64,000 nucleotides of DNA from contig SCRA01000033.1 of the NCBI GenBank assembly GCA_004297985.1, positions 17,487 through 81,486 on the forward strand. Direction: 5' to 3'. The stretch is from a bacterium. GTDB taxonomy: Bacteria > Vulcanimicrobiota > Vulcanimicrobiia > Vulcanimicrobiales > SCRA01. The notes under the pieces were generated by a model. That model was not told the DNA's origin. It made no database searches and was given only the letters and a program-made list of their open reading frames with translations. Within the stretch, counting starts at the first letter, position 1, and each line of letters begins with the position of its first letter. Positions 35,110 through 44,655 of the stretch are shown here, in pieces. The position numbers and the translations under genes were made by a program.

Positions 35110-36591
35110 TCACGCGACGACGCGGATGGTCTTGAGCTCGGGATCAGCGGGCCCCTGCATGTGCACACCGGCCTTCACTTCGAGTGCCAGATACTCGATG
35201 ATCTCCTTGGTGACGCGTTCCCCCGGCGCAATGATGGGAATGCCCGGCGGATACGGCGTGATCACTTCGGCGCAGATGCGGCCGGCGGACTGGCGGAATC
35301 TCACTTTCTCCGTCTGCGCGAGGAAGGCTTCGCGCGGCGTCATCGCCATCGGGGGAATGGGCGGAAAGTTGTAGGTTCCGGTCTTCAGCCGGCGCTCCAA
35401 GACGCCCGATGGCGAGAAGATGTCGACGGGGCGATCTTCGCGCGCCAGCTCGCGTACGCCGTGTACAAGCTTCTCGGCGGCGGCGGCATCTGTTCCGATG
35501 GTGAAGAGTGCCAGCACGTTGAACAGATCGGCGAGCTCGCACTGCACATTGTAGCGATAGCGCAGGATCTCGTTGGCCTCGTAACCCGTGTAGCCGAGCC
35601 GCTTGACGGTGATCGTGATCTTGGTGGGATCGAAGCCCGCCACGCCGGGGCGCCCGATCATCTCGTCGCCGAAACAATAGACGTCCTTGATCTCATTCAA
35701 GCGCGCACGCGTGGTATTGGAGAGCTCGATAGTCCGCGAAAGCAACGCCGGCCCCTCCGTGGCCATCTGCATGCGCGCCACGTCGAGCGAAGCTACCAGA
35801 ACCAGATTGGGCGAGGTGGAGAGGAACATTCTGAGGACGGCGCGCAGGCGGTCGGTGTCGACGCGCTTGCCGATCTGGTGGAGCATGGATGCCTGCGACA
35901 TCGCCGCGAGCATCTTGTGCGTCGAGTTGACGACGAGATCGGCGCCGATCTCGGTAGCCGAGAGCGGCAGCGCCGGGTGGAAGTGCAGGTGAGGCCCCCA
36001 GGCCTCGTCGACCAGCAGCACCTTGTTGCGCTCGTGGACGATGCGCTCGATGGCCTGGAGATCGGCCGTGGCGCCGTAATACGTGGGGCTGACGATGAAG
36101 ATGGCCTTGACGTCCGGGTTGCCTTCGAGCGTCTGCTCTACGGTTTCCGGCGTGACCGTGTGATCCATGTGGAGTTGCTCGTCGACTTCCGGCTTCATGT
36201 AGACGGGGATCGCCCCGCTCATCACGAGCGCCCCGACGCAGCTCTTGTGCGCGTTGCGCGGGATGGCGATCTTCTCACCGGGGTTGAGCGCGGCCATCAT
36301 CATCGCCTGATTGCCGCTGGTTGAGCCGTTGATCAGGAAGAACGTGTGGTCGGCGCCGTACGCCTCAGCGGCTAGCGCCTCGGCCTGGGCGATGGCATCC
36401 CGCGGTTCCAGCAGGTCGTCTAGCCCGAGGATTTGCGTGAGGTCGATGGCCAGCACGTTGTCGCCCACGAATTCGCGCAGGAGGCGGTGCATCCCCAGAC
36501 CCTGCTTGTGCCCGGGGGTGTGGAAAGGCGTGGTGCCCGAGTCGACGTAGTCGAGAAGGACTTGGAAGTACGGCGTCTTGGTTTGGTCCAC
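35110..36591 (-). CDS. Orn/Lys/Arg decarboxylase family (fold type I)
   Basis: A PLP-dependent decarboxylase (493 residues) probably acting on arginine, lysine or ornithine in polyamine synthesis. The N-terminal PFHTPGHKQG is diagnostic; the PLP-binding Lys lies in STHKMLAAMSQAS, preceded by VDEAWGPHLHFHPALPLSA. The C-terminal domain has YPPGIPIIAPGE. I place the start at GTG 36591 (VDQTKTPYFQVLL), which matches the family N-terminus; the ATG at 36642 would leave only eight bases before the divergent bicupin gene. mtnP at 30.1 kb is consistent with polyamine metabolism. The substrate is not certain. Confidence 0.9.
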   Translation of the reverse strand: MDQTKTPYFQVLLDYVDSGTTPFHTPGHKQGLGMHRLLREFVGDNVLAIDLTQILGLDDLLEPRDAIAQAEALAAEAYGADHTFFLINGSTSGNQAMMMAALNPGEKIAIPRNAHKSCVGALVMSGAIPVYMKPEVDEQLHMDHTVTPETVEQTLEGNPDVKAIFIVSPTYYGATADLQAIERIVHERNKVLLVDEAWGPHLHFHPALPLSATEIGADLVVNSTHKMLAAMSQASMLHQIGKRVDTDRLRAVLRMFLSTSPNLVLVASLDVARMQMATEGPALLSRTIELSNTTRARLNEIKDVYCFGDEMIGRPGVAGFDPTKITITVKRLGYTGYEANEILRYRYNVQCELADLFNVLALFTIGTDAAAAEKLVHGVRELAREDRPVDIFSPSGVLERRLKTGTYNFPPIPPMAMTPREAFLAQTEKVRFRQSAGRICAEVITPYPPGIPIIAPGERVTKEIIEYLALEVKAGVHMQGPADPELKTIRVVA

Positions 36592-36650
36592 GGCGGGCCG
36601 CGTTTCGACGGAGGCGGGTGCCCGCCTGCAAGGAGCGAACAATCGCCGCT

Positions 36651-37496
36651 ATGGCTGACGAAGCGAGAAAGTACTGGCTTCGCCTGGAAGAGGTGCCCGA
36701 AGCCGGTACCGATCCCAGCGAGGACAAGGCGGGCAGCGGCCGCTGGCGCGATCTCTCGGCGGTTCTGCAGACGCGCGCCTTCGGCGTCGACGTGCATACG
36801 GTGTGGCCGGGACAGTACACCTCGAAGTACCACCGTCACAGTCAGCGCCTGGAGTTCTACGCCATCCTCGCCGGTCGTGGCCACGTGCTCGTCGGCCAGG
36901 AACGCCATGCCGTGCGCGCAGGCGACTGCCTCTACGTTCCGCCCGGAATCTCGCACACGCTGCACAACTCCAGCGAGCTGCCGCTCTCGGCGCTCGTGTT
37001 CGGTACGCGGGAAGATGGCGATGCCACCGAGTACCCATTCCCTCCCACCGCACCTTTGGAGCCTGCTAAGCGCAGCACGCTGATCGCGCGCATCGAGGAC
37101 ATCGGCGAAGAGAACACCCGCTTCCAAGGGCATCCGTGGGGGCCGCGCTACGTGCGCCCGGTAGGCAAAACGCTGGGCGTGCGCGACTTCGAGGTCGACG
37201 CTCAGGACGTGGCGCCCGGCGCCTACAACGCCAGTCACCATCGCCATGGCGTGATCGAGGAGCTCTTCTTCGTGCTCTCCGGCAACGTCACGGTGCTCGA
37301 CGAAGGCGAAGAGGTGCCGCTCGACCGCTGGTGCGCGTACTACGCCCCCCCGGGACGCCGGCACACGATCCGCAACTCGGGCACGAAGGATGCGCGCCTC
37401 TTGATCTTCTCCGATCCACAGCCACCGGACGAGTTCGTCGTCTACTTCGATCTTCAAGGCAAAGAGATCGCCAAGCCCCAGCCGTCGGTACGCTGA
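36651..37496 (+). CDS. Bicupin protein
   Basis: A 281-residue protein with two cupin beta-barrels. The first has metal-ligand-like residues in KYHRHSQRLEFYAIL and GISHTLHN, the second in SHHRHGVIEELFFVL and GRRHTIRNSG. Each has the His-x-His...Glu...His pattern, so two metal sites are likely. Bicupins include isomerases, dioxygenases, oxalate decarboxylases and sugar-binding proteins; none of these is supported specifically. It is divergent from the decarboxylase gene and ends four bases before the convergent HNH gene. Confidence 0.82.
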   Translation: MADEARKYWLRLEEVPEAGTDPSEDKAGSGRWRDLSAVLQTRAFGVDVHTVWPGQYTSKYHRHSQRLEFYAILAGRGHVLVGQERHAVRAGDCLYVPPGISHTLHNSSELPLSALVFGTREDGDATEYPFPPTAPLEPAKRSTLIARIEDIGEENTRFQGHPWGPRYVRPVGKTLGVRDFEVDAQDVAPGAYNASHHRHGVIEELFFVLSGNVTVLDEGEEVPLDRWCAYYAPPGRRHTIRNSGTKDARLLIFSDPQPPDEFVVYFDLQGKEIAKPQPSVR

Positions 37497-37500
37497 GCCG

Positions 37501-38028
37501 CTACTCGACGCGCTCCTCGACGGAGACGTTGTAGAGAAACAGGAACTTGTGCCACTCGCCGGGGAGCGTGTTGCGCTTGATGCGGATCCACGGGATGTAG
37601 CGCGGCTGCTTCGGCCGCCGCTTGAGCTGCATGTTCGCGTCTTCCGGCGTGCGGTTGTTCTTGCGGTTGTTACAGCGAACGCAGGCCGCCACCAAGTTCT
37701 CCCAGGTCGACGGACCGCCTTTGCTGCGGGGAGACACGTGGTCCACCGTCATCAGCCGCTCGCCGCGCACGCTACAGTACTGACAGGTGTAGTCGTCGCG
37801 CAGCAGCACGTTCTTCTTCGTGAGCGCCACCTTCTGCATCGGGCGCTTGATGTAGTAGAGCATGCGGATGATCGAGGGCATGCGCAAAGTGATCGACGTC
37901 GAGCGAATGGCCGCCTCGCGTCCGTGGACCATCTCGGCCTTGCCGCTGAAGAGGAGCTTCACCGCGCGCTGGAACGACGTGATGTTCAGCGCTTCGTAGG
38001 TGAAGTTGAGGACCAGCACCTCACTCAT
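37501..38028 (-). CDS. HNH endonuclease family protein
   Basis: A 175-residue stand-alone HNH nuclease of a type common on bacterial chromosomes. The zinc-finger cysteines are CQYC and CVRC, and the HNH core is MTVDHVSPRSKGGPSTWENLVAACVRCNNRK. The N-terminus (LVLNFTYEALNITSFQRAVKLL) is typical of the group that starts VLVLNQDYQPLNV. It is not in a restriction or phage context. The function is probably housekeeping DNA processing, but unproven. Confidence 0.9.
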   Translation of the reverse strand: MSEVLVLNFTYEALNITSFQRAVKLLFSGKAEMVHGREAAIRSTSITLRMPSIIRMLYYIKRPMQKVALTKKNVLLRDDYTCQYCSVRGERLMTVDHVSPRSKGGPSTWENLVAACVRCNNRKNNRTPEDANMQLKRRPKQPRYIPWIRIKRNTLPGEWHKFLFLYNVSVEERVE

Positions 38029-38249
38029 CGCGGCTCATCCCGCAAACGATGAGAGGCGAGCAGACGCTCGCCTCTTCATGAAGATGCCTCGACTGCGTAG
38101 TGATGCTGCGCGGTTCAATCGATCGCTGGACACGCGCAGAGGCCGGCCGGGGCTCGGCCAGCCTGGTGGACCAAACGGCGGCCACCGCGTACAGCATCAT
38201 GACGGAGATATTGTACCACGCCGGGGGCAGGCCTCTCCTTGTCCTGCGA
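38029..38249 (-). promoter_or_regulatory. Leader and promoter of the HNH gene
   Basis: In this 221-base gap the minus strand carries an extended -10 (TGGTACAAT, 38218-38210), which would give a leader of about 170 bases for the HNH gene. Near the start codon a stem of GAGAGGCGAGC and GCTCGCCTCTTC (38051-38077) with an AGAC loop forms a 10-11 bp hairpin. That hairpin could regulate translation or transcription of the HNH gene. A small open frame running through the leader is not convincing. Confidence 0.5.
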
Positions 38250-38849
38250 TTAGGCCGCGCTCTTCGCGCGCATGCACCAGTCGGCAAACCAACGATGCAT
38301 GCGCCCGTCGCGCGTCAGCTCCGGATGGAACGAGGTACCCAGGATGTTGCCCTGGCGCACCATGACCGCCTTACCCTGGAGGTGACAGAGAACCTCGACG
38401 CCCTCGCCGACGCGCTCCACCCACGGCGCGCGGATGAAGACGCCGGGGAACGGCGACCCTCCCAGCGCCGGGATATCCAACGGCACCTCGGCGCTCTCCA
38501 CCTGGCGCCCGAAGGCGTTGCGGAGCACCGCCACGTCGAGCACGCCCAGCGTCGGCTGATCGGGCATCCCCACGATCTCCGTGGAGAGCACGATCATGCC
38601 CATACACGTTCCCCAGGTAGGCATGCCGCCGCGGATGCGGGCAACCAGCGGCTCGCGCAACGCGAAGCGATCGAGCAGCTTTGCCACCGTGGTCGACTCA
38701 CCGCCTGGGATGATGAGAGCATCGACGCGCTGCAGTTCCTCGCGCGTCTTGACTTCCAGTCCCGCCAAGCCGGCCCGGTGCAACGCCTCGAGATGCTCGA
38801 TGACGTCGCCCTGCAGGCCAAGGACGCCAACGCTGGTCTTGCCCATCAC
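38250..38849 (-). CDS. pdxT: PdxT, glutaminase subunit of PLP synthase
   Basis: A 199-residue glutamine amidotransferase that feeds ammonia to PdxS for pyridoxal-phosphate synthesis. The triad Cys lies in [10 protein letters not shown], and His/Glu in [13 protein letters not shown]; the N-terminus has [17 protein letters not shown] and IIPGGESTT. It overlaps the pdxS stop. ATG 38849 and the adjacent ATG 38846 are both possible starts. Its product supplies PLP to the decarboxylase, GcvP and other PLP enzymes here. Confidence 0.96.
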   Translation of the reverse strand: MMGKTSVGVLGLQGDVIEHLEALHRAGLAGLEVKTREELQRVDALIIPGGESTTVAKLLDRFALREPLVARIRGGMPTWGTCMGMIVLSTEIVGMPDQPTLGVLDVAVLRNAFGRQVESAEVPLDIPALGGSPFPGVFIRAPWVERVGEGVEVLCHLQGKAVMVRQGNILGTSFHPELTRDGRMHRWFADWCMRAKSAA

Positions 38850-39742
38850 ACGCCCCGGACGTTGAGTAGTTCATTCTGCGGAATCTTCGAGATCTCCAGG
38901 CCCGGCATCGCCGTCCCCTCCAGCGAGCGGGAAGCCTCCGCGACCGCTTTGGGGTCGTTGAAGTAGGTGGTCGCCTCGACGATAGCCTTGGCGAACTTGG
39001 CGGGGTTCGACGACTTGAAGATGCCGCTGCCGACGAATATGCCTTCGGCCCCGAGCTGCATCATGAGCGCCGCATCGGCGGGCGTGGAGACGCCGCCGGC
39101 GCAGAAGTTTACGACGGGCAGACTCTTCGTGCGCGCCACGTCCTTGAGCAGCTCGAGGGGCACGCCCAGATCGCGCGCGCGCACCACCAGCTCCTCGGCA
39201 GGCACGGCGGCGACGACGGCGATCTCGTCGCGCACGGCGCGCATGTGCTTGACAGCCTCGACGATATTACCGGAGCCCGCCTCGCCTTTGGTGCGGATCA
39301 TCGCGGCGCCCTCGGCGATGCGGCGTAGGGCCTCGCCTAGATCGCGCGCACCGCAGACGAACGGCACGGTGAACGCGTGCTTGTCGACGTGATACTTGTC
39401 GTCGGCCGGCGTCAGCACTTCCGATTCATCGATGAAGTCGACGCCGATCTCCTGGAGCACCTGCGCTTCGGCGAAGTGACCGATGCGCACCTTGGCCATG
39501 ACGGGAATGGTGACGGCATCCATGATCTTCTGAACGATCGAGAGATCGCTCATGCGGGCGACGCCGCCGGCGGCGCGGATGTCGGCGGGGATGCGCTCGA
39601 GCGCCATGACTGCGACGGCGCCGGCTTCCTGGGCGATGACGGCCTGCTCCGCCGTGGTGACGTCCATGATGACGCCGCCCTTGAGCATTTGCGCGAGGCC
39701 GCGCTTCACCTTGATCGTGCCCGTCGAACCCTTCTCTGCCAC
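38846..39742 (-). CDS. pdxS: PdxS, synthase subunit of PLP synthase
   Basis: A (beta/alpha)8-barrel enzyme (298 residues) that forms pyridoxal-5'-phosphate from ribose-5-phosphate, glyceraldehyde-3-phosphate and ammonia. Motifs are [50 protein letters not shown] and [16 protein letters not shown]; the catalytic Lys residues are in MAKVRIGHF and [14 protein letters not shown] 39742 with GGAGGAAG upstream is the start, and the in-frame upstream codons are not part of the family. It forms an operon with pdxT. Confidence 0.97.
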   Translation of the reverse strand: MAEKGSTGTIKVKRGLAQMLKGGVIMDVTTAEQAVIAQEAGAVAVMALERIPADIRAAGGVARMSDLSIVQKIMDAVTIPVMAKVRIGHFAEAQVLQEIGVDFIDESEVLTPADDKYHVDKHAFTVPFVCGARDLGEALRRIAEGAAMIRTKGEAGSGNIVEAVKHMRAVRDEIAVVAAVPAEELVVRARDLGVPLELLKDVARTKSLPVVNFCAGGVSTPADAALMMQLGAEGIFVGSGIFKSSNPAKFAKAIVEATTYFNDPKAVAEASRSLEGTAMPGLEISKIPQNELLNVRGV

Positions 39743-39842
39743 AACTTCCTCCCTCGGACCGCCTATCGGCCCATCAGCGTCTCTATCGTAGCAGCGAGAG
39801 ACAATGATGACATTAGAGACATTGGGACTCAATCCTCCGGGG

Positions 39843-40298
39843 TCAGGGTCCGGCGTTGGGATTGCGGAGCGGGGTAGGCGGCGTCTCCAGCGGCGGCGTG
39901 GAGAGTCCGCTGGCCGAGGCGCCCGTTGTGGCGCCGCCTGTGCCGGCCGGCGAGGCGGACGGACGGGTCGGCGCGGATGGCGGAACGGCCGTACGCACCG
40001 GTTGCGGAGTGGGCGGCGGGGGCGGAGGAGGCGCCGTGACGTGCGGATCGGGGAAGCGCGGATCGGGAGCGACGCGCACGATCGTGTCCGACTTCCAGTT
40101 GCGCACTTGGAACGGCGCGAGCGAATCCTGGGGATGCGGCGTATAGCGTACGACGGGGACCACCGGAATCTGCTCCACGGCCTTGGCCAGGATACGGAAG
40201 CCCAGCAGGCGCCCCGCCTCGATGCTGATCAGTAGGACCGCCGCTGCGATCAGCAGCATGCGCGCCCAACCGGGGCGCGGATCAGGCGCTCGTCTCAC
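39843..40298 (-). CDS. Membrane-anchored proline-rich protein, unknown function
   Basis: A 151-residue protein with one N-terminal membrane helix ([22 protein letters not shown]), a short folded stretch ([20 protein letters not shown]) and a long Pro/Thr/Ser/Ala-rich disordered tail with a run of prolines ([13 protein letters not shown]). It probably extends outside the membrane. GTG 40298 overlaps the end of galT by 17 bases, so it belongs to the glycosidase-galT unit. Function unknown. Confidence 0.6.
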   Translation of the reverse strand: MRRAPDPRPGWARMLLIAAAVLLISIEAGRLLGFRILAKAVEQIPVVPVVRYTPHPQDSLAPFQVRNWKSDTIVRVAPDPRFPDPHVTAPPPPPPPTPQPVRTAVPPSAPTRPSASPAGTGGATTGASASGLSTPPLETPPTPLRNPNAGP

Positions 40299-41283
40299 GC
40301 AAAATCCTCGCCGCATCCTCGGGGATGGTGGGATTGATATACATGCCGCTGCCCCACTCGAAGCCGGCGATCGAAGTCAGGCGCGGCACGACTTCGATGT
40401 GCCAATGAAAGTACGGCTCACGCTCGCGCTCGAACACCACTGGTGCCGTCTGTAGGATGAAGTTGTACGGCGGATCGGCCAAGGCGGTGTGCATACGCCG
40501 CATCACCAGGGAGAGCAGGGCCGCCAGCTCGCCGATCTCGGCGCGTTCGATGGAGGCGAAGGAAGCGTGGTGGCGGCGCGGCATCACCCATGTCTCGAAG
40601 GGGAAGCGTGAAGCGAAGGGCGTCAACGCAATGAAGCGCTCGTTCTCGGCCACGACTCGCTCGCCGTCGGCGCGGTCCTGCGCTACCACATCGCACCAGA
40701 CGCAGCGCTCGCGAAATCCGTAGTAGGCTTTGGCGCCCTCGATCTTCTCCGCCACGGCGCGCGGCACGATCGGCGTTGCGATCAGCTGAGAATGCGGATG
40801 CTCCAGCGTGGCGCCCGCGGCGCGTCCGTGGTTCTTGAAGATGAGTACGTAGCGTAAGTTCTCGACGCCGGCCAAACGCTGATGGCGATCGCGGTACGCC
40901 CAGAGGATCTCCTCGATCTGCTCGACGGCCATCGTCGCGAGATTGGCCTCGTGCTCCGGACACTCCACGATCACCTCGTGGCGCCCCACGCCGTTCATCG
41001 CATCGTAAATGCCCACGCCCGAGCGCCCCGCATGACCGCTGGCCAAGGCTGGATACTTGTTCGGCACGCAACGCACCCACCAGCCCGGCGCGTTAGCCGG
41101 CGAGTTGTGTTCGCGGAAGGCCAGCACCTCCGGCGGCGTCATCGACTCATTGCCGGGACAGAGCGGACACGGCTCAGTGCGCGGCAGCTCGCGCTCCACA
41201 GCATAGTCCGACGGCCGGGCAGCACGCTCCGTAGCGATGATGACCCAGCGGGAGGTGATGGGATCCTTCCTCAGTTCGGGCAT
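40282..41283 (-). CDS. galT: Galactose-1-phosphate uridylyltransferase
   Basis: A HIT-superfamily nucleotidyltransferase (333 residues) of the Leloir pathway or a UDP-sugar/ADP-glucose relative. It starts ELRKDPITSRWVIIATERAARPSDY. Zinc-site cysteines are in CPLCPGNE, and the catalytic His-x-His is in LEHPHSQLIATP. Later motifs include HASFASIE and FHWHIEVVPRLTSIAGFEWGSG. It overlaps the glycosidase gene by 13 bases on the same strand, supporting a sugar-degrading operon in which released hexose-1-phosphate could be exchanged onto UDP. Confidence 0.93.
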   Translation of the reverse strand: MPELRKDPITSRWVIIATERAARPSDYAVERELPRTEPCPLCPGNESMTPPEVLAFREHNSPANAPGWWVRCVPNKYPALASGHAGRSGVGIYDAMNGVGRHEVIVECPEHEANLATMAVEQIEEILWAYRDRHQRLAGVENLRYVLIFKNHGRAAGATLEHPHSQLIATPIVPRAVAEKIEGAKAYYGFRERCVWCDVVAQDRADGERVVAENERFIALTPFASRFPFETWVMPRRHHASFASIERAEIGELAALLSLVMRRMHTALADPPYNFILQTAPVVFEREREPYFHWHIEVVPRLTSIAGFEWGSGMYINPTIPEDAARILRETSA

Positions 41284-43724
41284 GTATCGGGGGGACGCTT
41301 CTTCGACGAGGGCGCGCGTCCTTGAGGCGCCTCCCCCGTAGGAGTGAGCGTGGGCTGCCCGATGACGATCTGACGCATCGCGCCCGCTTCGAGCCGCTCG
41401 CGGTAGCGTCTCCCTCGAAACGCAACCGCCGTATCACGGGGTACATCCGAGACGTTCAGCAGGAAGATGCGCACTCCGTCCTCGGTCTCGAAGGCGATCG
41501 CCCCGACATCGATCGGCGTGATCTCGACGTCGCGGGAGACGTCGCGGCCTGCGTAGAGCGCACGCAGCGGCGGCTCCGCGCTGGCATCCTTTACGTCGCA
41601 GTAGACCACTCGCTCGCGCAGATCGACGACGTAACTGCAGAGGCGTCCGCCGTGATGTACGCGCCCGGCCGCCACCCATTCCCACTCGGGCGGCACCAGC
41701 GGCGCGATGTGCAAGCGCCCCGAAGTCCGATAGCCGTCGAGGCCGCAGAGCGTCTCGGCCACGGCCCACACGTACTTGGCACCCGTCCACGGCGAGAGGT
41801 ACATGCCGCGGTTGGTCAGCGAGCCGCCGTCGAACCACTCGGCGAACTGCCCCGGGACGGTGTTCGAGCGATTGCCCATCTCCATGGTGGCATAGACGCG
41901 CCGCAGCCATTCCGCGCACTCACGCACCATGCCGTTACGCGCCAAGGCCACGGCGAACCACAGCGTGAGGTCGGGCCAGACGCCGCCCAGCAAACCAAAG
42001 CCGTGCGACGGGAAGTACCAGGAGTCGGCAATCGAGATGGTGCGCAGCCCCACCGGCGTCGTGAAGTCGTCCTCCTGGAGACGCTGCAGAATTGCTCGGC
42101 TGTGCTGCGCGTCGGCCACCCCAAAGAGCACGGGGAAGACTTCATCGGCCGTGAAGTTGTCTTGATAGTTCTGGGCTTGGTCGTAGTTGAGGACGAAGCC
42201 GCCGGTATCTGCGTTGAACAGGTGCGCCATCATCTTCTCTCGCAACGCCGTGGCTGCGTCTCCGAAGTGCCGCCAGTCCTCGCCGATCCCGAGCACCGCC
42301 GCCATCTTGGCCATAGCCTCCAGCGCGAAGTAGCCCTCCGCGTTGATCTCCGTGACCGCGCCGTCCAGGTTGTACTGAGGGATGATGTTACGCCACGATG
42401 AGATGCCGAAGAGCTCGACGCCGCGCGCCTGGCAGAAGAGCAGGCCATTCTGATCGCGCTGTGAGAGCATGTACTCCGTGATCCTACGGCAGAGCGGGTA
42501 GACCTCGCGCAGCCAGTCGTCGTCGAGCGTGCAGTTGTAGTGGTGGAGGGTAGCCACAAGATGCAGCGGCGTGTCGTCGTTGATGTTCAGTTCGTAGTTG
42601 GTCTTGTAGCCGCTGACGCCACGCACGTACTCGACAACTTGACCGCTGGGCTCGAGACAGCGGTTGAAGACTTCCAGCGCATCGCGGCTGAACTGCGGCC
42701 AAAGATAGTCGTAACCGTGCACGAACCATGACGTATCGCGCGAGACGAGGATATCGGACGGCGGCGAGTTGGTCGATCCCCAGCCTTGCGGATACTCCTT
42801 GGCCACGCGCAGCATGTTGGCTTTGGCCCAGACCACACCGCGCGCGATCTCCGGGGAGGGCACCATGAAGCGAGCTTGGGCGAGCAGATCGGCGTAGAAG
42901 GCGGCCGTCTTCTGTTGCACTTGGCGATCGGCGAGGATGGCCTCGAAGCCAGCCTCCGCGACGGCCGTGCCTTCGCGGTGGAAGCAGACGACGAGGCGCA
43001 ACTCTTCGCGTTCGCGCGGCGCGACATCCACCCGATACTCGAAGGCGCCGAAGATGCGCCGGCTCACGAACTCCGCCAGCGAAGGCGTCACCACGTCGAG
43101 CCGCGCGCCGTCGGTCAGCGCGCCACGCTCCATGCTCGAGAGCAGTACCTGCTCGCGAAGCGCCAGCATGCACTCGTGCGGATCGCGGTCGGCACCCCAG
43201 ATGCGCGCGGCCCCCGTCACTTCGTTGACGGCGCGGATGCGCCGCCCGTCGCTCTGCGCGCGGACCTCCGGCTCGGGCTCGCCATAGAAGCGCTGGCCGA
43301 CCAGCAGCGCCCAGGGAAAGACGGCCACGCGCAAAGGACTGTCGCTGCGGTTGTGCACCACCACGTCGACGACGAAGGCGACGCGGCGTCCATGCTCGTC
43401 GCCGTGCGGAACGAAGAAGGTCTCGGTGACTTGCACGCGTTCGCCCACGCGAAACTGCGCAACCTGCGCGTATGGCAGGAATGTGAACTCTCGCGCCATT
43501 TGGCGCGGGAAGAGCGTAGGCTCTCCCTCGACGCGGTAGGCGATCTGATGGGAGCCGAAGATGATCTGATCCGTATCGGCATCCCAGAGCCCGCGCACGT
43601 TCCCCTTGGGCGTGCAGGAGGCGAACGTCTTGTAGTTTCCGAGCGTCGCGCCGAACGGGATATCCGGCTCCGCCGCCACGTAGGCGCAATACTCGTTCCG
43701 CTGGGCGTCGTACGTAAAGTCCAT
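41271..43724 (-). CDS. Large (alpha/alpha)6-barrel glycosidase or phosphorylase
   Basis: An 817-residue protein with an N-terminal beta-sandwich (AHDAQ-like start YDAQRNEYCAYVAAEPDIPFG) and a C-terminal six-hairpin barrel. Barrel landmarks are DTSWFVHGYDYLWPQFSRDALEVF, ELNINDDTPLHLVATLHHYN, NLDGAVTEINAEGYFALE and WFDGGSLTNRGMYLSPWTGAKY. It belongs near GH94 phosphorylases, GH15/GH63 and amylo-1,6-glucosidases; no residue decides among them. Neighbouring galT favours phosphorolysis or a glucan-related role. The start is ATG 43724 or 43736. Confidence 0.82.
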   Translation of the reverse strand: MDFTYDAQRNEYCAYVAAEPDIPFGATLGNYKTFASCTPKGNVRGLWDADTDQIIFGSHQIAYRVEGEPTLFPRQMAREFTFLPYAQVAQFRVGERVQVTETFFVPHGDEHGRRVAFVVDVVVHNRSDSPLRVAVFPWALLVGQRFYGEPEPEVRAQSDGRRIRAVNEVTGAARIWGADRDPHECMLALREQVLLSSMERGALTDGARLDVVTPSLAEFVSRRIFGAFEYRVDVAPREREELRLVVCFHREGTAVAEAGFEAILADRQVQQKTAAFYADLLAQARFMVPSPEIARGVVWAKANMLRVAKEYPQGWGSTNSPPSDILVSRDTSWFVHGYDYLWPQFSRDALEVFNRCLEPSGQVVEYVRGVSGYKTNYELNINDDTPLHLVATLHHYNCTLDDDWLREVYPLCRRITEYMLSQRDQNGLLFCQARGVELFGISSWRNIIPQYNLDGAVTEINAEGYFALEAMAKMAAVLGIGEDWRHFGDAATALREKMMAHLFNADTGGFVLNYDQAQNYQDNFTADEVFPVLFGVADAQHSRAILQRLQEDDFTTPVGLRTISIADSWYFPSHGFGLLGGVWPDLTLWFAVALARNGMVRECAEWLRRVYATMEMGNRSNTVPGQFAEWFDGGSLTNRGMYLSPWTGAKYVWAVAETLCGLDGYRTSGRLHIAPLVPPEWEWVAAGRVHHGGRLCSYVVDLRERVVYCDVKDASAEPPLRALYAGRDVSRDVEITPIDVGAIAFETEDGVRIFLLNVSDVPRDTAVAFRGRRYRERLEAGAMRQIVIGQPTLTPTGEAPQGRAPSSKKRPPDTCPN

Positions 43725-43782
43725 GCTAGCCCGCACTTTCTACCCGAAGGCCCCCGTTCCCGACCGGCGAAGCCGACTGCTC

Positions 43783-44655
43783 GTGTTGCTCCGCGCGCCC
43801 GCTAAACTGAACTTGACGCTCGAGGTACTCGATCGCCTCGACGACGGGTACCATCGGATCCGCAGCGTGATGGTGCCCATTGCCCTCTGGGACGAGATCG
43901 CCGTCGAAGGTACGGCCGATGCCGGCGCCTTCATCGCGCGGCCCGGCGAGTTGGGTAACGAAAGCAACCTGGTCGTCCGTGCCATGGACGTCGGCGGCGT
44001 CGACCGCGCGCACCTCCGTGTCACGCTCAACAAGGGGATTCCCATGGGTGCCGGGTTGGGGGGCGGCTCCAGCGATGCGGCCGCGATCCTGCTCGCCGTG
44101 CGCGACGGCCGTCTGGCCGGGGGGGCCGCGCAGCCGTGGCCGGCGGTGGCGCGCAGCCTGGGGAGCGACGTCCCCTTCTTCCTCGCGGGGGGCCCCGCGC
44201 TCGTAGAGGCCACGGGCGAACGGGTCACGCCGGCCGGCTCGGCACCCCCGTGGTGGGCGCTGGTGGCGATGCCGCACGAGAGCATCGCCACGGCCGAGGC
44301 CTACGAGCTGCTGGACCAGGCGCGCCGGAGCGCGCCCCGGGTGCGCGGATCGCGCTTGGAGAGCCGCTCGATCCGCGCGCTGGAGGCCCTCCAACGCGCG
44401 GACTTCGCCGCACTCACGAGCCTCCTCGGCAACGACTTCCAGGAGCCGATCTGCGCGGCGCATCCGGCGATCGCCGAAGCCGCACTCGCCCTTGAGTCCG
44501 CCGCCGGACGCCCGGCCATCTTGACGGGGAGCGGCGCGGCGCTCTTCGTGCTCTTCGAGCAGGAGAACGCGGCGCGCGCGGCCGCCGCCCGCCTCGCCGG
44601 CGTGTACGGAGAGACCTTCGTAGCCGCCTTGACCGACGATGGGAGCTGGCGATGA
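43783..44655 (+). CDS. ispE: 4-diphosphocytidyl-2-C-methyl-D-erythritol kinase
   Basis: A GHMP kinase (290 residues) of the MEP isoprenoid pathway. It has LRAPAKLNLTLEVLDRLDDGYH at the N-terminus, the ATP-binding GHMP motif MGAGLGGGSSDAAAILLAV, and the C-terminal GRPAILTGSGAALFVLF. GTG 43783 is chosen because the family sequence begins there; the ATG at 43723 overlaps the divergent glycosidase start. It is coupled by ATGA to the nucleotidyltransferase that follows. Confidence 0.94.
   Translation: MLLRAPAKLNLTLEVLDRLDDGYHRIRSVMVPIALWDEIAVEGTADAGAFIARPGELGNESNLVVRAMDVGGVDRAHLRVTLNKGIPMGAGLGGGSSDAAAILLAVRDGRLAGGAAQPWPAVARSLGSDVPFFLAGGPALVEATGERVTPAGSAPPWWALVAMPHESIATAEAYELLDQARRSAPRVRGSRLESRSIRALEALQRADFAALTSLLGNDFQEPICAAHPAIAEAALALESAAGRPAILTGSGAALFVLFEQENAARAAAARLAGVYGETFVAALTDDGSWR

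Noticed and set aside
38021..38200. Short minus-strand frame (MMLYAVAAVWSTRL...) in the HNH leader
   Set aside because: It ends overlapping the HNH start and runs through a hairpin; it has no ribosome binding site and no recognisable composition, so I treat it as leader sequence.
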